Shown piece by piece: positions 17,770-27,580 of a DNA stretch of 48,700 nucleotides. The translations under genes were made by a program, and so were the position numbers. Source of the DNA: an uncultured Lachnospiraceae bacterium (GTDB taxonomy: Bacteria; Bacillota; Clostridia; Lachnospirales; Lachnospiraceae); contig CAMJPM010000011.1 of the NCBI GenBank assembly GCA_946407725.1, positions 1 to 48,700 of the forward strand, given 5' to 3'. Within the stretch, counting starts at the first letter, position 1. Each line of letters opens with the position of its first letter. The notes beneath the pieces are model-generated. The model saw nothing but the letters and a program-made list of their open reading frames with translations, was not told the origin of the DNA and made no database searches.

Positions 17770-18750
17770 ATGAATACATTTATAAGACTTTTCAGAAACT
17801 TCATACTGCTTTCAATCCCGCTGATAGTGCTCTGTATCTTTACGTATATGGATCCCATGGGCTATATGTCCGTTGAATACCCCATGTGGCGGGAGGAAAA
17901 GGATACTGTGAACAACCTTTTTTCAGAAAAGGAACCCTCTACCGTCATCATCGGGGATTCCCGGGCAAAGTCGGGGATACTGCCCACAATCATTTCAGAA
18001 GACGGGGATATATATAATATCGCCATCGGAGGAGCAACCCCGGTTGAAATGTACTATGCGGTGAAAAACTACATTAATGTCCACGGGGCTCCGGAAAACG
18101 CCGTCGTGATATTTGCGCCTTTCCATTTCTATGAAGCTGACAACTGGGACCAGACGCTGTATTACAACTACCTTACTCTCCGGGAGATAATGGAGATCGA
18201 GGCCGAGGCCATTAAATGCAGGGATGAGAAAATTATCTACAACGGCTGGATATCGGATATCATTTCATTCAAGCTCCGGCTTCCGAATAAGTATCTGGAT
18301 CAGATATATTCCGCCCGTTTTGTGAAAAACAGGGAGGAAAACATGAAAAAGTATGAGTCAGTCAGGAAGGATATGGGATTTACTTCCTTCGGCGAGGAGG
18401 AATATAACGGAAAGCTGAATTATGAGGCACATCAGACCAGGTTTAATCTGTCGCCCATGGAGGATGTATATTACAGGAAGCTTCTGGATCTCTTAAGCTC
18501 TTCAGGGGTTAACATAATTGTTGAGCAGGGACCAATCAATGAGGCTTCGGACGCTTCCATGCATGAAGAATTCATGAGGGGCTTTGAACAATACATGGAG
18601 GGAATAGAAAGCAATTATCCCGGTGTGTATGTGGAAAAGACAATTCCCGTCTATGACAATTCCTGTTTCGGTGACAGTAATCATCTGAACAGGAATGGAG
18701 CGGAGAGATTCACCAAAGAGATATTAAAGAAACATGGAAGTATTTTTTGA
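17770..18750 (+). CDS. SGNH-like (DltD/AlgJ-type) partner of the MBOAT acyltransferase
   Basis: A 326-aa protein with an N-terminal membrane anchor (residues about 7-25) and an extracytoplasmic SGNH-like domain. Ser64 lies in IIGDSRAKSG, and Asp/His lie in DSNHLN near the C-terminus. It probably completes acyl transfer from the MBOAT protein to a surface polymer. I chose ATG 17770 (AAGGTG upstream) rather than an in-frame ATG at 17743, because 17743-17757 belongs to the hairpin region and adds the unlikely sequence MLACGKVQI. Confidence 0.8.
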   Translation: MNTFIRLFRNFILLSIPLIVLCIFTYMDPMGYMSVEYPMWREEKDTVNNLFSEKEPSTVIIGDSRAKSGILPTIISEDGDIYNIAIGGATPVEMYYAVKNYINVHGAPENAVVIFAPFHFYEADNWDQTLYYNYLTLREIMEIEAEAIKCRDEKIIYNGWISDIISFKLRLPNKYLDQIYSARFVKNREENMKKYESVRKDMGFTSFGEEEYNGKLNYEAHQTRFNLSPMEDVYYRKLLDLLSSSGVNIIVEQGPINEASDASMHEEFMRGFEQYMEGIESNYPGVYVEKTIPVYDNSCFGDSNHLNRNGAERFTKEILKKHGSIF

Positions 18751-18796
18751 AGCGTGCTATACTGTTCCATTATAGTAAAATTTAACAGGAGATGAT

Positions 18797-19330
18797 GTGG
18801 AAATGCAGGAAAAAAGGGTTAGCAGAGAGATAATCGAATGGATTGTTACTATAGTCGCGGCTGTGCTGGTGGCGCTTTTCATCAATAATTTCATAATAGT
18901 AAACGCCACCGTTCCCTCCTCTTCAATGGAGGAGACAATTATGACCGGTGACAGGGTAATAGGTCTCAGGCTGGCGTACAGGAATAACGATCCGGAACGG
19001 GGAGATATCATTATTTTCAAGTTCCCGGATGATGAGAAGATCCTATATATCAAGAGGGTGATCGGAATGCCGGGGGATACTGTGGAGATTCATGACAATA
19101 ACGTATTGATCAACGGGGAAATACTGGATGAACCCTATCTCACAACCGATACAAAGGGAGATTTCGGCCCTTATACAGTTCCGGAGGACCATTATTTCAT
19201 GCTGGGAGATAACAGAAATAACTCTGCCGATTCAAGATACTGGCAGAATACCTATCTTTCCAGGGATAAGATAGTGGGAAAGGCCGTGCTCCGTTACTGG
19301 CCCAAGATTAAGAAGCTTAATGACGATTGA
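18797..19330 (+). CDS. lepB: Type I signal peptidase
   Basis: A 177-aa protein with one N-terminal membrane helix (residues about 13-36) and the Ser/Lys catalytic dyad: Ser43 in PSSSMEET and Lys86 in YIKRVIGMPGD. The conserved box GDNRNNSADSRYW is near residue 136. The length fits the short Gram-positive (Sip) type. It removes signal peptides from exported proteins. Two starts are possible: GTG 18797 (5 nt after AGGAG) and ATG 18803 (11 nt after it). Confidence 0.93.
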   Translation: MEMQEKRVSREIIEWIVTIVAAVLVALFINNFIIVNATVPSSSMEETIMTGDRVIGLRLAYRNNDPERGDIIIFKFPDDEKILYIKRVIGMPGDTVEIHDNNVLINGEILDEPYLTTDTKGDFGPYTVPEDHYFMLGDNRNNSADSRYWQNTYLSRDKIVGKAVLRYWPKIKKLNDD

Positions 19331-19376
19331 TCCTGACTATTGATAGCAGGTGTTTATAGCAAACATAAGAGTCTTT

Positions 19377-19406
19377 TTGGAAATTTCTGATTTCGTTTAC
19401 TATAAA
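19377..19406 (+). promoter_or_regulatory. Candidate promoter for the aminotransferase gene
   Basis: TTGGAA (19377-19382), an 18-nt spacer and TATAAA (19401-19406) lie in the 103-nt gap after the signal peptidase gene and about 30 nt before the aminotransferase start. Confidence 0.45.
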
Positions 19407-19433
19407 ACATGACCTTGGAAAGGCAGTTATAAC

Positions 19434-20621
19434 ATGATCGCAAAGAAAATGCAGTCCCTTGTAAATAATAATTCCGTTATCAGGCAGATGTTTGAGGAAG
19501 GACGGAATATGGCAAAGGAGTTCGGAGAGGAAAATGTCTATGATTTTTCTCTCGGAAATCCCAATGTTCCCGCACCGGATAAGGTAAGAGAAACGGCTGT
19601 TATGCTGCTTGAAAAAGAGGATCCCCTTACGATCCACGGATATATGAATAATGCGGGTTATCCGGAGGTCAGGAAAAAGGTAGCGGATTCCATTAACAGT
19701 AAATTCGGTACATCCTTTGATGAAAATAATATCATGATGACTGTGGGAGCAGCTTCGGGTCTGAACTGTGCCTTAAAGGCCATTATAGATCCCGGTGATG
19801 AGGTTCTGACCTTTGCTCCCTATTTCGTGGAGTATAAGAATTATGTGTCAAATTTTGATGGAGTGCTGAATACGGTACAGACGGATCACGAGACCTTCCA
19901 GCCGGATCTTGAAGCCCTTGAAGAGGCTGTGAGTACGAGGACAAAGGCACTTATCATTAATACTCCAAATAATCCAACGGGTGTTATTTATTCTGAGACC
20001 ACAATTAAGGGAATAGCGGACATTCTGAACAAAAAGCAGAAGCAGTACGGAACGGAGATCTTCCTTATTTCTGATGAGCCCTACAGGGAGCTGGTATATA
20101 CCGATGCGGAAGTGCCCTATGTTACAAAGTATTATGACAATACCATAGTCTGCTACTCCTTTTCAAAGACCTTATCCCTTCCCGGAGAGAGAATAGGTTA
20201 TCTTGTGATCCCGAATGAGGCCGCGGATCATGAAGACCTCTTTACGGCTGTGACCATAGCAAACAGGGTTATGGGCTGTGTCAACGCGCCGTCTCTCTTC
20301 CAGAAGGTGGTGGCGGAATGTCTTGATGAAAAGGCGGATATAGAGTTTTACGCTAAAAACAGGGATAAGATCTATAACGCCCTCCTTTCATACGGTTTCA
20401 GGTGTGTTAAGCCGGAGGGGGCTTTCTATCTCTTTATAGAGACACCGGTGGATGATAAGGAGTTTGCAGCAAAAGCAAAATCCGAGCATATTCTGGTGGT
20501 GCCGGGCTCATCCTTTGCCTTAGGCGGTTTTGTAAGGCTGTCCTACTGTGTTTCCTATGAGACCATAGTGAATTCACTGCCCGGATTTAAGAGACTGTCG
20601 GAGCATTACGAGCTGTCATAG
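19434..20621 (+). CDS. Class I/II pyridoxal-phosphate aminotransferase
   Basis: A 395-aa fold-type I PLP enzyme. Motifs: FSLGNPNVPAP near residue 38, NTPNNPTGV near 178, SDEPYRELVY near 210, and the PLP lysine in SFSKTLSLPGERIGY near 241. It resembles the aspartate/alanine-type aminotransferases that Clostridia annotate only as pyridoxal phosphate-dependent aminotransferase; the amino-acid substrate is uncertain. It precedes a HisC-like aminotransferase and glutamine synthetase, so the region is concerned with nitrogen and amino-acid metabolism. Confidence 0.9.
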   Translation: MIAKKMQSLVNNNSVIRQMFEEGRNMAKEFGEENVYDFSLGNPNVPAPDKVRETAVMLLEKEDPLTIHGYMNNAGYPEVRKKVADSINSKFGTSFDENNIMMTVGAASGLNCALKAIIDPGDEVLTFAPYFVEYKNYVSNFDGVLNTVQTDHETFQPDLEALEEAVSTRTKALIINTPNNPTGVIYSETTIKGIADILNKKQKQYGTEIFLISDEPYRELVYTDAEVPYVTKYYDNTIVCYSFSKTLSLPGERIGYLVIPNEAADHEDLFTAVTIANRVMGCVNAPSLFQKVVAECLDEKADIEFYAKNRDKIYNALLSYGFRCVKPEGAFYLFIETPVDDKEFAAKAKSEHILVVPGSSFALGGFVRLSYCVSYETIVNSLPGFKRLSEHYELS

Positions 20622-20629
20622 GATATCGA

Positions 20630-20667
20630 ATTTTCGAACGCATTTTCCGATTTTGCGTTCGGAAACC
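20630..20667 (+). terminator. Hairpin between the two aminotransferase genes
   Basis: TTTCGAACGCA pairs with TGCGTTCGGAA (one G-U pair) around a T-rich loop. No T-run follows, so it may be a weak terminator or a processing site between the two genes. Confidence 0.35.
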
Positions 20668-20706
20668 TATAAGGAACCTTTATTATATGAGAAACAGGGT
20701 AACATC

Positions 20707-21780
20707 ATGGGATATGAAGACAAAGTAAGAAAGGTAATCCCCTATACTCCCGGTGAACAGCCCCGGGGAGAGGTAATTAAACTAAATACAAATGAATGTC
20801 CCTATCCCCCGTCACCAAAGGTAATGGCGGCTGTAAGGGGGCTGGATGAAAGGGATCTCAGGAAATATCCGGATCCCCTCTGCTCAGGACTGAATTCGGC
20901 CATAGCTGAGTATTACGGACTTGAAGAGGATCAGGTATTTACGGGCGTCGGTTCGGACGACGTCCTTTCTATGTGTTTTCTGACTTTTTTTAACGGACAT
21001 GATCCCATACTTTTTCCGGATATAACATACTCTTTTTATGATGTCTGGGCATCGGTTTACGGCATTCCTTATAAATGCATCCCTTTAAGGGAGGATTTTT
21101 CCCTTGACAGCTCTGAATACAGAAAGGTGAAAAACGGGGGGATAGTGCTGGCCAATCCCAATGCTCCCACCGGGATAGCAGAGGATCTGTCCATTATAGA
21201 AGAGATAATAGAAGCAAATCCGGATTCCATGGTGATCGTGGACGAGGCTTATATTGATTTCGGGGGAGAAACGGCTCTGCCTCTTCTAAAAAAGTATGAA
21301 AACCTCATAATAGTACGTACCATGAGTAAGTCAAGAGCCCTGGCCGGCATAAGGGCAGGTTACGCTTTTGGAAATAAAAAGGCCATAAAATACTTAAACG
21401 ATGTAAAGTTTTCGGTAAACTCATATACCATGAATACAGCGGCACTTGCTGCCGCAAAGGCGGCAATAGAGGATGACGGGTACTTCAGGGAGATCACTGA
21501 AAAAGTGATCAGGAGCAGGGAGCAATTGAAAACCGGACTTAAGGATCTGGGCTTTACTTTTGGGGATTCAAAAGCAAATTTTGTCTTTGCGAGACATGAG
21601 GGTGTTTTGGATGGCGAAACTGCCGCTGATTTTGCAAAGCGGATCTTTGAGGGATTAAAAGAGAGGAATATCTTTGTAAGATATTTCAGCAGAAAAGTGA
21701 TCAATGAATACTTAAGAATCAGCGTAGGTACGGAAGAGGAAATGCGGATCCTGATCGATACCCTGAAGGAGCTGATATAA
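20707..21780 (+). CDS. hisC: Histidinol-phosphate aminotransferase-like enzyme
   Basis: A 357-aa PLP enzyme of the HisC type: LNTNECPYPPSPKV near residue 22, NPNAPTG near 151, VDEAYIDFGG near 178 and the PLP lysine in RTMSKSRALAGIRAGYA near 204. HisC converts histidinol phosphate and glutamate to imidazole acetol phosphate and 2-oxoglutarate; many homologues also act on aromatic amino acids. No other his gene is near. ATG 20707 is preferred (AGGG 8 nt upstream) over the in-frame ATG 20653, which lies at the hairpin. Confidence 0.83.
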   Translation: MGYEDKVRKVIPYTPGEQPRGEVIKLNTNECPYPPSPKVMAAVRGLDERDLRKYPDPLCSGLNSAIAEYYGLEEDQVFTGVGSDDVLSMCFLTFFNGHDPILFPDITYSFYDVWASVYGIPYKCIPLREDFSLDSSEYRKVKNGGIVLANPNAPTGIAEDLSIIEEIIEANPDSMVIVDEAYIDFGGETALPLLKKYENLIIVRTMSKSRALAGIRAGYAFGNKKAIKYLNDVKFSVNSYTMNTAALAAAKAAIEDDGYFREITEKVIRSREQLKTGLKDLGFTFGDSKANFVFARHEGVLDGETAADFAKRIFEGLKERNIFVRYFSRKVINEYLRISVGTEEEMRILIDTLKELI

Positions 21781-21807
21781 AAGGTTAAGGAGCAGCATCG
21801 GCATAAT

Positions 21808-23925
21808 ATGGAAGAAAACGACATAATAAATATTTCCGAGATCTTCGGAAAGGATGTATTTAATGACAATGTGATGCAGGAGCGTCTCCCGAAGAAGGTA
21901 TACAGGGAATTAAGAAAGACCATAGACGAGGGAAAGAGCCTGGATCCCATAACGGCGGAGGTGGTGGCCAATGCCATGAAGGACTGGGCCATAGAAAAGG
22001 GCGCCACCCATTACACCCACTGGTTCCAGCCTTTGACCGGCATCACAGCGGAAAAGCACGATTCCTTCATTTCCCCCGCGGGAAAGGGAGGGGGCGCCAT
22101 AGTTGAGTTCTCCGGAAAAGAGCTTATAAAGAGCGAGCCCGACGCCTCATCCTTCCCCTCAGGAGGAATCCGTTCCACCTTTGAAGCCAGGGGGTATACG
22201 GCCTGGGACTGTACCAGCCCTGCTTTTGTACGACATGACGCGGCAGGGGCGATACTTTGCATTCCCACAGCTTTCTGTTCATATACCGGAGAATCCCTGG
22301 ATATGAAGACACCTCTGCTCAGGTCCATAGAGGCGCTAAATACCCAGGCTTTAAGGCTTATCCGGCTCTTCGGTAATACCACATCAAAAAAGGTCATACC
22401 CTCCGTGGGAGCAGAGCAGGAATACTTCCTTGTGGACAGGGAAAAATTTTTAAAGAGAAAGGATCTCATATATACGGGGCACACCCTTTTTGGCGCAATG
22501 CCTCCCAAGGGGCAGGAGCTGGATGACCAGTATTTCGGCGCTATCAGGGAGAGGGTAGCCTCATTTATGAAGGATATAAACCGGGAATTATGGAGGCTGG
22601 GGGTCTCCGCCAAGACACAGCATAATGAAGCGGCTCCGGGACAGCATGAGCTGGCACCCATATTCTGTGACTGCAATGTGGCCGTGGACCATAACCAGCT
22701 CATAATGGAGGTCATGAAGAAGGTGGCGGAGAGACAGGGAATGATGTGCCTCTTGCATGAAAAGCCTTTTGCCGGGGTCAACGGTTCGGGAAAACACGAT
22801 AACTGGTCTCTGGTCACTGACGACGGAATAAACCTTTTTGATCCGGGAAAGACACCCCACGACAATGTCCAGTTTCTGCTGATCTTAACCTGTATCTTAA
22901 AGGCTGTGGATGAGCACTCGGATCTTTTGAGAGAATCCGCGGCCACTGTGGGGAATGATTACAGGCTGGGGGCGAACGAGGCTCCCCCAGCCATTATGTC
23001 AGTGTTCCTGGGAGAACAGCTGCAGGATGTGATAAGCCAGCTTATTTCCACAGGGATGGCCACCAGTTCCATAAAGGGAGAAAAACTGGAAACCGGAGTA
23101 AGAACCCTTCCACGGTTCACAAAGGATGCCACGGACAGGAACAGAACATCCCCCTTTGCATTTACGGGAAATAAGTTTGAATTCCGTATGGTGGGCTCCA
23201 GTGCCAGCATAGCGGAGCCCAATATAGTGCTTAATTCCATTGCGGCTGAAGCCTTTGCTGATGCCTGCGATTTCATTGAAAACAGTGAAAACTTCGATAT
23301 CGCGGTTCATGACCTTATTAAGAAGTATGCCACGGAACATGAGAGGATAATTTTCAACGGAAACGGATATGCTCCGGAATGGGTGGAAGAGGCGGAAAGC
23401 CGGGGGTTAAAGAACTTAAAGTCCATGCTGGATGCCATTCCTGCCCTGTCCGACGAAAAGTCCGTGCGTCTTTTTTCCAGGTTCGGCATATTCACCCAAG
23501 CGGAGCTGGAGAGCAGGGAGGAGATAAAGTACGAGGAATATGCCAAGGAGATCAATATAGAGGCCAGGACCATGATAGACATGGCCACCAAGTCCATTAT
23601 CCCGGCCTGCTTAAGATACGTAAAAGACCTGTCGGATACGGTGATCTCCGTGAAGAACGCAGGATACGGCAGCCGGGCAGCGGCGGAAAACCTGCGGCGT
23701 GTAACAGCCCTTACGGATGAGGCGTATTCAGCCCTTGAAAAGCTTATAGCCGATGATGAAAAAGCCCTTTCCATCCCGGAGGGCAGGGAGAGAGCTGTAT
23801 TTTGCAGGGATGTGGTAAAAAAAGACATGGAAAATTTAAGAACTCCGGTAGACAGGCTGGAAATGCTGGTGGGTAAGGATTACTGGCCTATGCCCAGCTA
23901 CGGAGATCTGCTGTTTGAGGTGTGA
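21808..23925 (+). CDS. glnN: Glutamine synthetase type III
   Basis: A 705-aa protein, the length of GSIII (about 700 residues; GSI is about 450). It has the family's N-terminal [21 protein letters not shown], the ATP/glutamate region [32 protein letters not shown] and [17 protein letters not shown]. It forms glutamine from glutamate, ammonia and ATP. The aminotransferase genes upstream fit a nitrogen-assimilation cluster. The stop lies 1 nt before the start of the secreted amidase. Confidence 0.95.
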   Translation: MEENDIINISEIFGKDVFNDNVMQERLPKKVYRELRKTIDEGKSLDPITAEVVANAMKDWAIEKGATHYTHWFQPLTGITAEKHDSFISPAGKGGGAIVEFSGKELIKSEPDASSFPSGGIRSTFEARGYTAWDCTSPAFVRHDAAGAILCIPTAFCSYTGESLDMKTPLLRSIEALNTQALRLIRLFGNTTSKKVIPSVGAEQEYFLVDREKFLKRKDLIYTGHTLFGAMPPKGQELDDQYFGAIRERVASFMKDINRELWRLGVSAKTQHNEAAPGQHELAPIFCDCNVAVDHNQLIMEVMKKVAERQGMMCLLHEKPFAGVNGSGKHDNWSLVTDDGINLFDPGKTPHDNVQFLLILTCILKAVDEHSDLLRESAATVGNDYRLGANEAPPAIMSVFLGEQLQDVISQLISTGMATSSIKGEKLETGVRTLPRFTKDATDRNRTSPFAFTGNKFEFRMVGSSASIAEPNIVLNSIAAEAFADACDFIENSENFDIAVHDLIKKYATEHERIIFNGNGYAPEWVEEAESRGLKNLKSMLDAIPALSDEKSVRLFSRFGIFTQAELESREEIKYEEYAKEINIEARTMIDMATKSIIPACLRYVKDLSDTVISVKNAGYGSRAAAENLRRVTALTDEAYSALEKLIADDEKALSIPEGRERAVFCRDVVKKDMENLRTPVDRLEMLVGKDYWPMPSYGDLLFEV

Positions 23926-23926
23926 G

Positions 23927-24931
23927 ATGAGTGTAAGAAAAAACGTTTTTTATGGAATTATAGCTGTATTTATAATAGCCGTTGCAGTGCTGCTGGGAGC
24001 CGGAGGGACACTTTATAAAGCCCATGCGGAGGAAAAGAAGGTTGTGACCACAGGCACTAATGTGCGCCTGAGGGAATCGGCTTCCCTGGAGGGAGAAATA
24101 CTGTATAACCTGCCATTAGGCGCGACCCTCACCGAAACTGCAAGGATCGGGGAATGGGCACTGGTTAATTTTAACGGGATGCAGGGATTTGTGAATACAC
24201 AGTTTATCGCTGATGCCGGAGCAGCAGGGAGCGCAGCGGTACTTCCGGGGCAGACCGCAGGAGCGTCCGGAGGGGCTGTTGTTACACCGCCTCCTCAGAC
24301 CGGAGGCCATATTGTATGCATTGATCCCGGTCATCAGGCAAAGGGAGACAACAGGACAGAGCCTAACGGTCCCGGCTCCGGGGTTATGAAGGCCAGAGTG
24401 ACGGGAGGCACCCACGGAAGCACTTCCGGGCTGTATGAATACCAGCTGACCCTTGCTGTGGGGGAGCTCCTAAGGAACGAGCTTGCCTCCAGGGGCTATA
24501 CGGTATATATGACAAGAACCAGTCATGATGTAAATGTAAGCAACATGGAAAGAGCACAGTATGCAACAGCTGTGGGAGCAGAGATATCCGTGAGGCTTCA
24601 CGCCAACGGTTCCACAAATCCCGGAGTTTCCGGAGCCCTCGCCCTTGCTCCCTCAGCCTCAAACCCCTACGTTCCGGGGATAGCGGCAAAAAGCCAGAGC
24701 CTTTCATCAAAGATCTTATCCGGTTATTGCGCTGCCACGGGAATGGGCAATAAGGGTGTTCAGGCAAATGACACCATGACAGGCATGAACTGGTGCACTA
24801 TGCCGGTAAGCATCATTGAAATGGGTTTTATGACCAATCCCTCCGATGACGCGAATATGGCTAATCCCGAGTTTCAGAAGAGGATGGCAAAGGGTATAGC
24901 TGACGGGATAGACGCTTATTTTGCCTCCTGA
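23927..24931 (+). CDS. Secreted SH3-domain N-acetylmuramoyl-L-alanine amidase
   Basis: A 334-aa protein with a signal peptide (about residues 1-34, ending KAHA). A bacterial SH3 domain (about 38-95; TGTNVRLRESASLEGEIL) and a Gly/Pro-rich linker follow. The amidase_3 domain (about 125-334) has the zinc motif DPGHQ, a Glu in the YEYQL region, RLHAN and the catalytic Glu in IIEMGFMTNPSDD. It should cleave peptidoglycan stems. ATG 23927 follows GAGGTG; an upstream in-frame TTG inside glnN is less likely. The SH3 domain probably binds the wall. Confidence 0.92.
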   Translation: MSVRKNVFYGIIAVFIIAVAVLLGAGGTLYKAHAEEKKVVTTGTNVRLRESASLEGEILYNLPLGATLTETARIGEWALVNFNGMQGFVNTQFIADAGAAGSAAVLPGQTAGASGGAVVTPPPQTGGHIVCIDPGHQAKGDNRTEPNGPGSGVMKARVTGGTHGSTSGLYEYQLTLAVGELLRNELASRGYTVYMTRTSHDVNVSNMERAQYATAVGAEISVRLHANGSTNPGVSGALALAPSASNPYVPGIAAKSQSLSSKILSGYCAATGMGNKGVQANDTMTGMNWCTMPVSIIEMGFMTNPSDDANMANPEFQKRMAKGIADGIDAYFAS

Positions 24932-24992
24932 TAAAAACATTTATGTTAACCTCATACAAAATCCTGTATTTAAATTTGTGCAAAATTAGGTA

Positions 24993-25021
24993 TTAACAAT
25001 CCTGCTTTTCTCGTTTATAGT
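24993..25021 (+). promoter_or_regulatory. Promoter of nrdD
   Basis: TTAACA (24993-24998), a 17-nt spacer and TATAGT (25016-25021) make a good promoter. It predicts an unusually long leader of about 220 nt before the nrdD GTG. Confidence 0.65.
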
Positions 25022-25027
25022 TATTAC

Positions 25028-25249
25028 AAGATGTGGTAGCCAAACGAAAAGCTGGACACAATATTTGGTATTGCGGCCGGGCGCTATGGTGCCCGGCTTT
25101 AATTTGGCCTTTTGTTGCTATACAGCCCCGGGTGCGTTGAATTCAGCGGACTGGAAAGCCGATGAATTGTAACGGCCTTTTTCTGGTGGGCTACCGGTGG
25201 AGATTTATGGGTTCCCACAGGAGTACGGAATTCAACAGGGAGGAATATC
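25028..25249 (+). promoter_or_regulatory. Structured nrdD leader with two terminator-like hairpins
   Basis: Hairpin 1: GCCGGGC (25076-25082) pairs with GCCCGGC (25091-25097), followed by TTTAATTT. Hairpin 2: CGTT-G-AATTCA-g-CGG (25135-25149) pairs with CCG-a-TGAATT-gt-AACG (25159-25174), followed by GCCTTTTT. The 5' arm of hairpin 2, GTTGAATTC (25136-25144), is also complementary to GAATTCAAC (25228-25236) just before the ribosome binding site. This architecture suggests attenuation or a riboswitch, but I cannot match it to a known class. Confidence 0.5.
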
Positions 25250-27418
25250 GTGAATATCATAAAGCGTAACGGCAAGGAAGTAGAGTACGACGGTGACAAG
25301 ATAATCGCGGCTGTTGACAAGGCCAATGCCCAGGTCAGGGAGAGCTTCAGACTGCTTGATTCCCAGGTGAGGGTGGTGGAGGAAAAGGTCCGCAGAAGGC
25401 TTAAGGATCTGGATCACGAAGCCGGAGTGGAGGAGATTCAGGATTACGTGATACAGGCTATTCAGGAGGAAGGGGCCTTCAGGGTAGCTACTATTTATAC
25501 AGTCTACCGTTATAAGAGGGAGCTTGTCAGAAAGAGCAACACCACCGATGACAAGATACTGACCCTTGTGGAATACGAAAATGAGGATGTAAAGGAAGAG
25601 AATTCCAATAAGAATCCCATGGTTGTATCAGTACAGCGGGACTATGTGGCAGGAGAGGTGAGCCGGGACCTGACCAACAGGATACTCCTTCCCGAGGAGG
25701 TGGTGGAGGCTCACAGACAGGGGATCATTCACTTCCACGATTCAGATTATTTCGTCCAGCATATGTATAACTGCTGTCTTGTAAATCTGGAGGACATGCT
25801 GCAGAACGGCACAGTCATTTCAGATACCATGATAGAGAAGCCCAAAAGCTTTTCCACAGCCTGTAATATAGCTACACAGTGTATTGCCCAGATCGCCAGC
25901 TCCCAGTACGGAGGACAGAGCATCACCCTGTCACATCTCGCTCCCTTTGTGGACATTTCAAGAAAGAAATTCCGCAGGGAGGTTTCGGAGGAGTTTGCTG
26001 CTGCGGGCATAGAAGCCACGGAAGAAGAGATAAACGCGGTGGCGGAAAGACGCACAAAGGAAGAGATAAAGCACGGAGTACAGACCATACAGTATCAGGT
26101 TACGACCCTTATGACCACCAATGGTCAGGCCCCCTTCATTACTGTATATATGTATCTGGATGAGGTGGAGGAAGGACAGATAAGGGATGACCTCTCCATG
26201 ATAATAGAGGAGATGCTGAAGCAGCGCATCAAAGGAGTAAAGAATGAAAAAGGAGTTTACATAACTCCGGCTTTTCCGAAACTGATCTATGTTCTGGATG
26301 AGGACAATATTAATGAAGGCTCCAGATATTGGGGGCTTACAAGACTTGCGGCCCAGTGTACCGCAAAACGCATGGTTCCGGACTATATTTCCGCAAAGAA
26401 AATGAGGGAATACAAGGGCGGGGATGTTTATCCGTGTATGGGATGCAGGAGCTTTTTAACTCCCGACCGTTTTTCTCCCGAGGGACAGAAGCACAAATAT
26501 TACGGCAGGTTTAACCAGGGCGTTGTGACCATAAACCTGGTGGATGTGGCTTGCAGCTCCGGAAGGGATATGGACAAGTTCTGGGCTATTCTGGACGAGA
26601 GACTGGAGCTTTGTCATAAGGCTCTCCGGTGCAGACATGAAAGGCTTCTGGGAACCACCTCGGATGTGGCACCTATCCTCTGGCAGTACGGAGCCATTGC
26701 AAGGCTTGATAAGGGAGAGAAGATCGATAAACTCCTCTACGGCGGTTATTCCACAATTTCTCTGGGATACGCGGGGCTGTATGAAATGTGCAAGTATATG
26801 ACGGGGCTTTCCCATACGGATCCCCAGGCCAAGCCCTTTGCACTTAAGGTAATGCAGAGGCTTAACGACAAGTGCGCAGAATGGAAAAAAGCCGAGGATA
26901 TCGACTATTCTGTATACGGAACGCCATTGGAATCCACGACCTACAAGTTCGCATCCTGCTTACAGAAGAGATTCGGGAGGATAAAGGAGGTCACTGATCA
27001 CAGCTATATCACCAACAGCTACCATGTAAGTGTCAGGGAAAAGATAGATGCTTTCACGAAGCTCCGTTTTGAATCGGATTTTCAGAAACTCTCCCCGGGT
27101 GGAGCCATAAGCTATGTGGAGGTTCCTGATATGTCTGATAATATAGACGCAGTTTTAAGCGTAATGAAGTTCATTTATGAAAACATCATGTATGCGGAGC
27201 TGAATACCAAGAGCGATTATTGCCAGGTGTGCGGGTATGACGGAGAGATAAGTGTGGTGACTGACAGCCACGGAAAGCTTATCTGGGAGTGCCCGGAATG
27301 CGGCAACCGTGACCAGTCAAAGATGAATGTGGCCAGACGTACCTGCGGCTACATAGGAACAAATTTCTGGAATCAGGGAAGAACCCAGGAAATAAAGGAA
27401 CGGGTGTTGCATTTGTAA
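25250..27418 (+). CDS. nrdD: Anaerobic ribonucleoside-triphosphate reductase (class III)
   Basis: A 722-aa protein, the usual NrdD length. It has an N-terminal ATP-cone (residues about 1-95; IKRNGKEVEYDGDKI), the catalytic barrel, a C-terminal zinc site (CQVCGY and CPECGN) and the glycyl-radical motif RRTCGYIG with the radical Gly near residue 700. It reduces NTPs to dNTPs under anoxia using formate. The activating radical-SAM enzyme NrdG, often adjacent, is not found in this window. The start is GTG 25250 after GGGAGG. Confidence 0.96.
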   Translation: MNIIKRNGKEVEYDGDKIIAAVDKANAQVRESFRLLDSQVRVVEEKVRRRLKDLDHEAGVEEIQDYVIQAIQEEGAFRVATIYTVYRYKRELVRKSNTTDDKILTLVEYENEDVKEENSNKNPMVVSVQRDYVAGEVSRDLTNRILLPEEVVEAHRQGIIHFHDSDYFVQHMYNCCLVNLEDMLQNGTVISDTMIEKPKSFSTACNIATQCIAQIASSQYGGQSITLSHLAPFVDISRKKFRREVSEEFAAAGIEATEEEINAVAERRTKEEIKHGVQTIQYQVTTLMTTNGQAPFITVYMYLDEVEEGQIRDDLSMIIEEMLKQRIKGVKNEKGVYITPAFPKLIYVLDEDNINEGSRYWGLTRLAAQCTAKRMVPDYISAKKMREYKGGDVYPCMGCRSFLTPDRFSPEGQKHKYYGRFNQGVVTINLVDVACSSGRDMDKFWAILDERLELCHKALRCRHERLLGTTSDVAPILWQYGAIARLDKGEKIDKLLYGGYSTISLGYAGLYEMCKYMTGLSHTDPQAKPFALKVMQRLNDKCAEWKKAEDIDYSVYGTPLESTTYKFASCLQKRFGRIKEVTDHSYITNSYHVSVREKIDAFTKLRFESDFQKLSPGGAISYVEVPDMSDNIDAVLSVMKFIYENIMYAELNTKSDYCQVCGYDGEISVVTDSHGKLIWECPECGNRDQSKMNVARRTCGYIGTNFWNQGRTQEIKERVLHL

Positions 27419-27432
27419 ACTGCTGATCCCCA

Positions 27433-27488
27433 AAAGCCGTTACAATTCAGCGGCCTGCCGGTCTGCTGAATTTACAACGGCTTTTTTT
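27433..27488 (+). terminator. Terminator after nrdD
   Basis: AAAGCCGTT (27433-27441) pairs with AACGGCTTT (27476-27484). Within it AATTCAGC (27444-27451) pairs with GCTGAATT (27465-27472). T7 follows. The left arm GCCGTTACAATTCA (27436-27449) is the exact reverse complement of 25163-25176 in the nrdD leader. Confidence 0.85.
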
Positions 27489-27580
27489 CTTTGACTAATC
27501 GGGCTGAAAATGATAGCATATCTTTAAGCCTGTTTATTGATATAAGCAGCCTTTTAAGTGACTAAAGGACAGGGTGCGGT

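Noticed and set aside
21360-23828. Long minus-strand frames opposite hisC and glnN (up to 311 aa)
   Set aside because: Low-complexity serine-rich shadows of strongly recognised plus-strand genes.
25053-25072. NrdR box (ACACAATATTTGGT)
   Set aside because: It resembles one half of the usual pair, but it lies downstream of the predicted promoter and I see no second box at the expected distance.
25028-25249. Cobalamin riboswitch or c-di-GMP riboswitch in the nrdD leader
   Set aside because: The conserved boxes of these classes (such as GCCACTG or the GEMM core) are not present; only general hairpins are seen.
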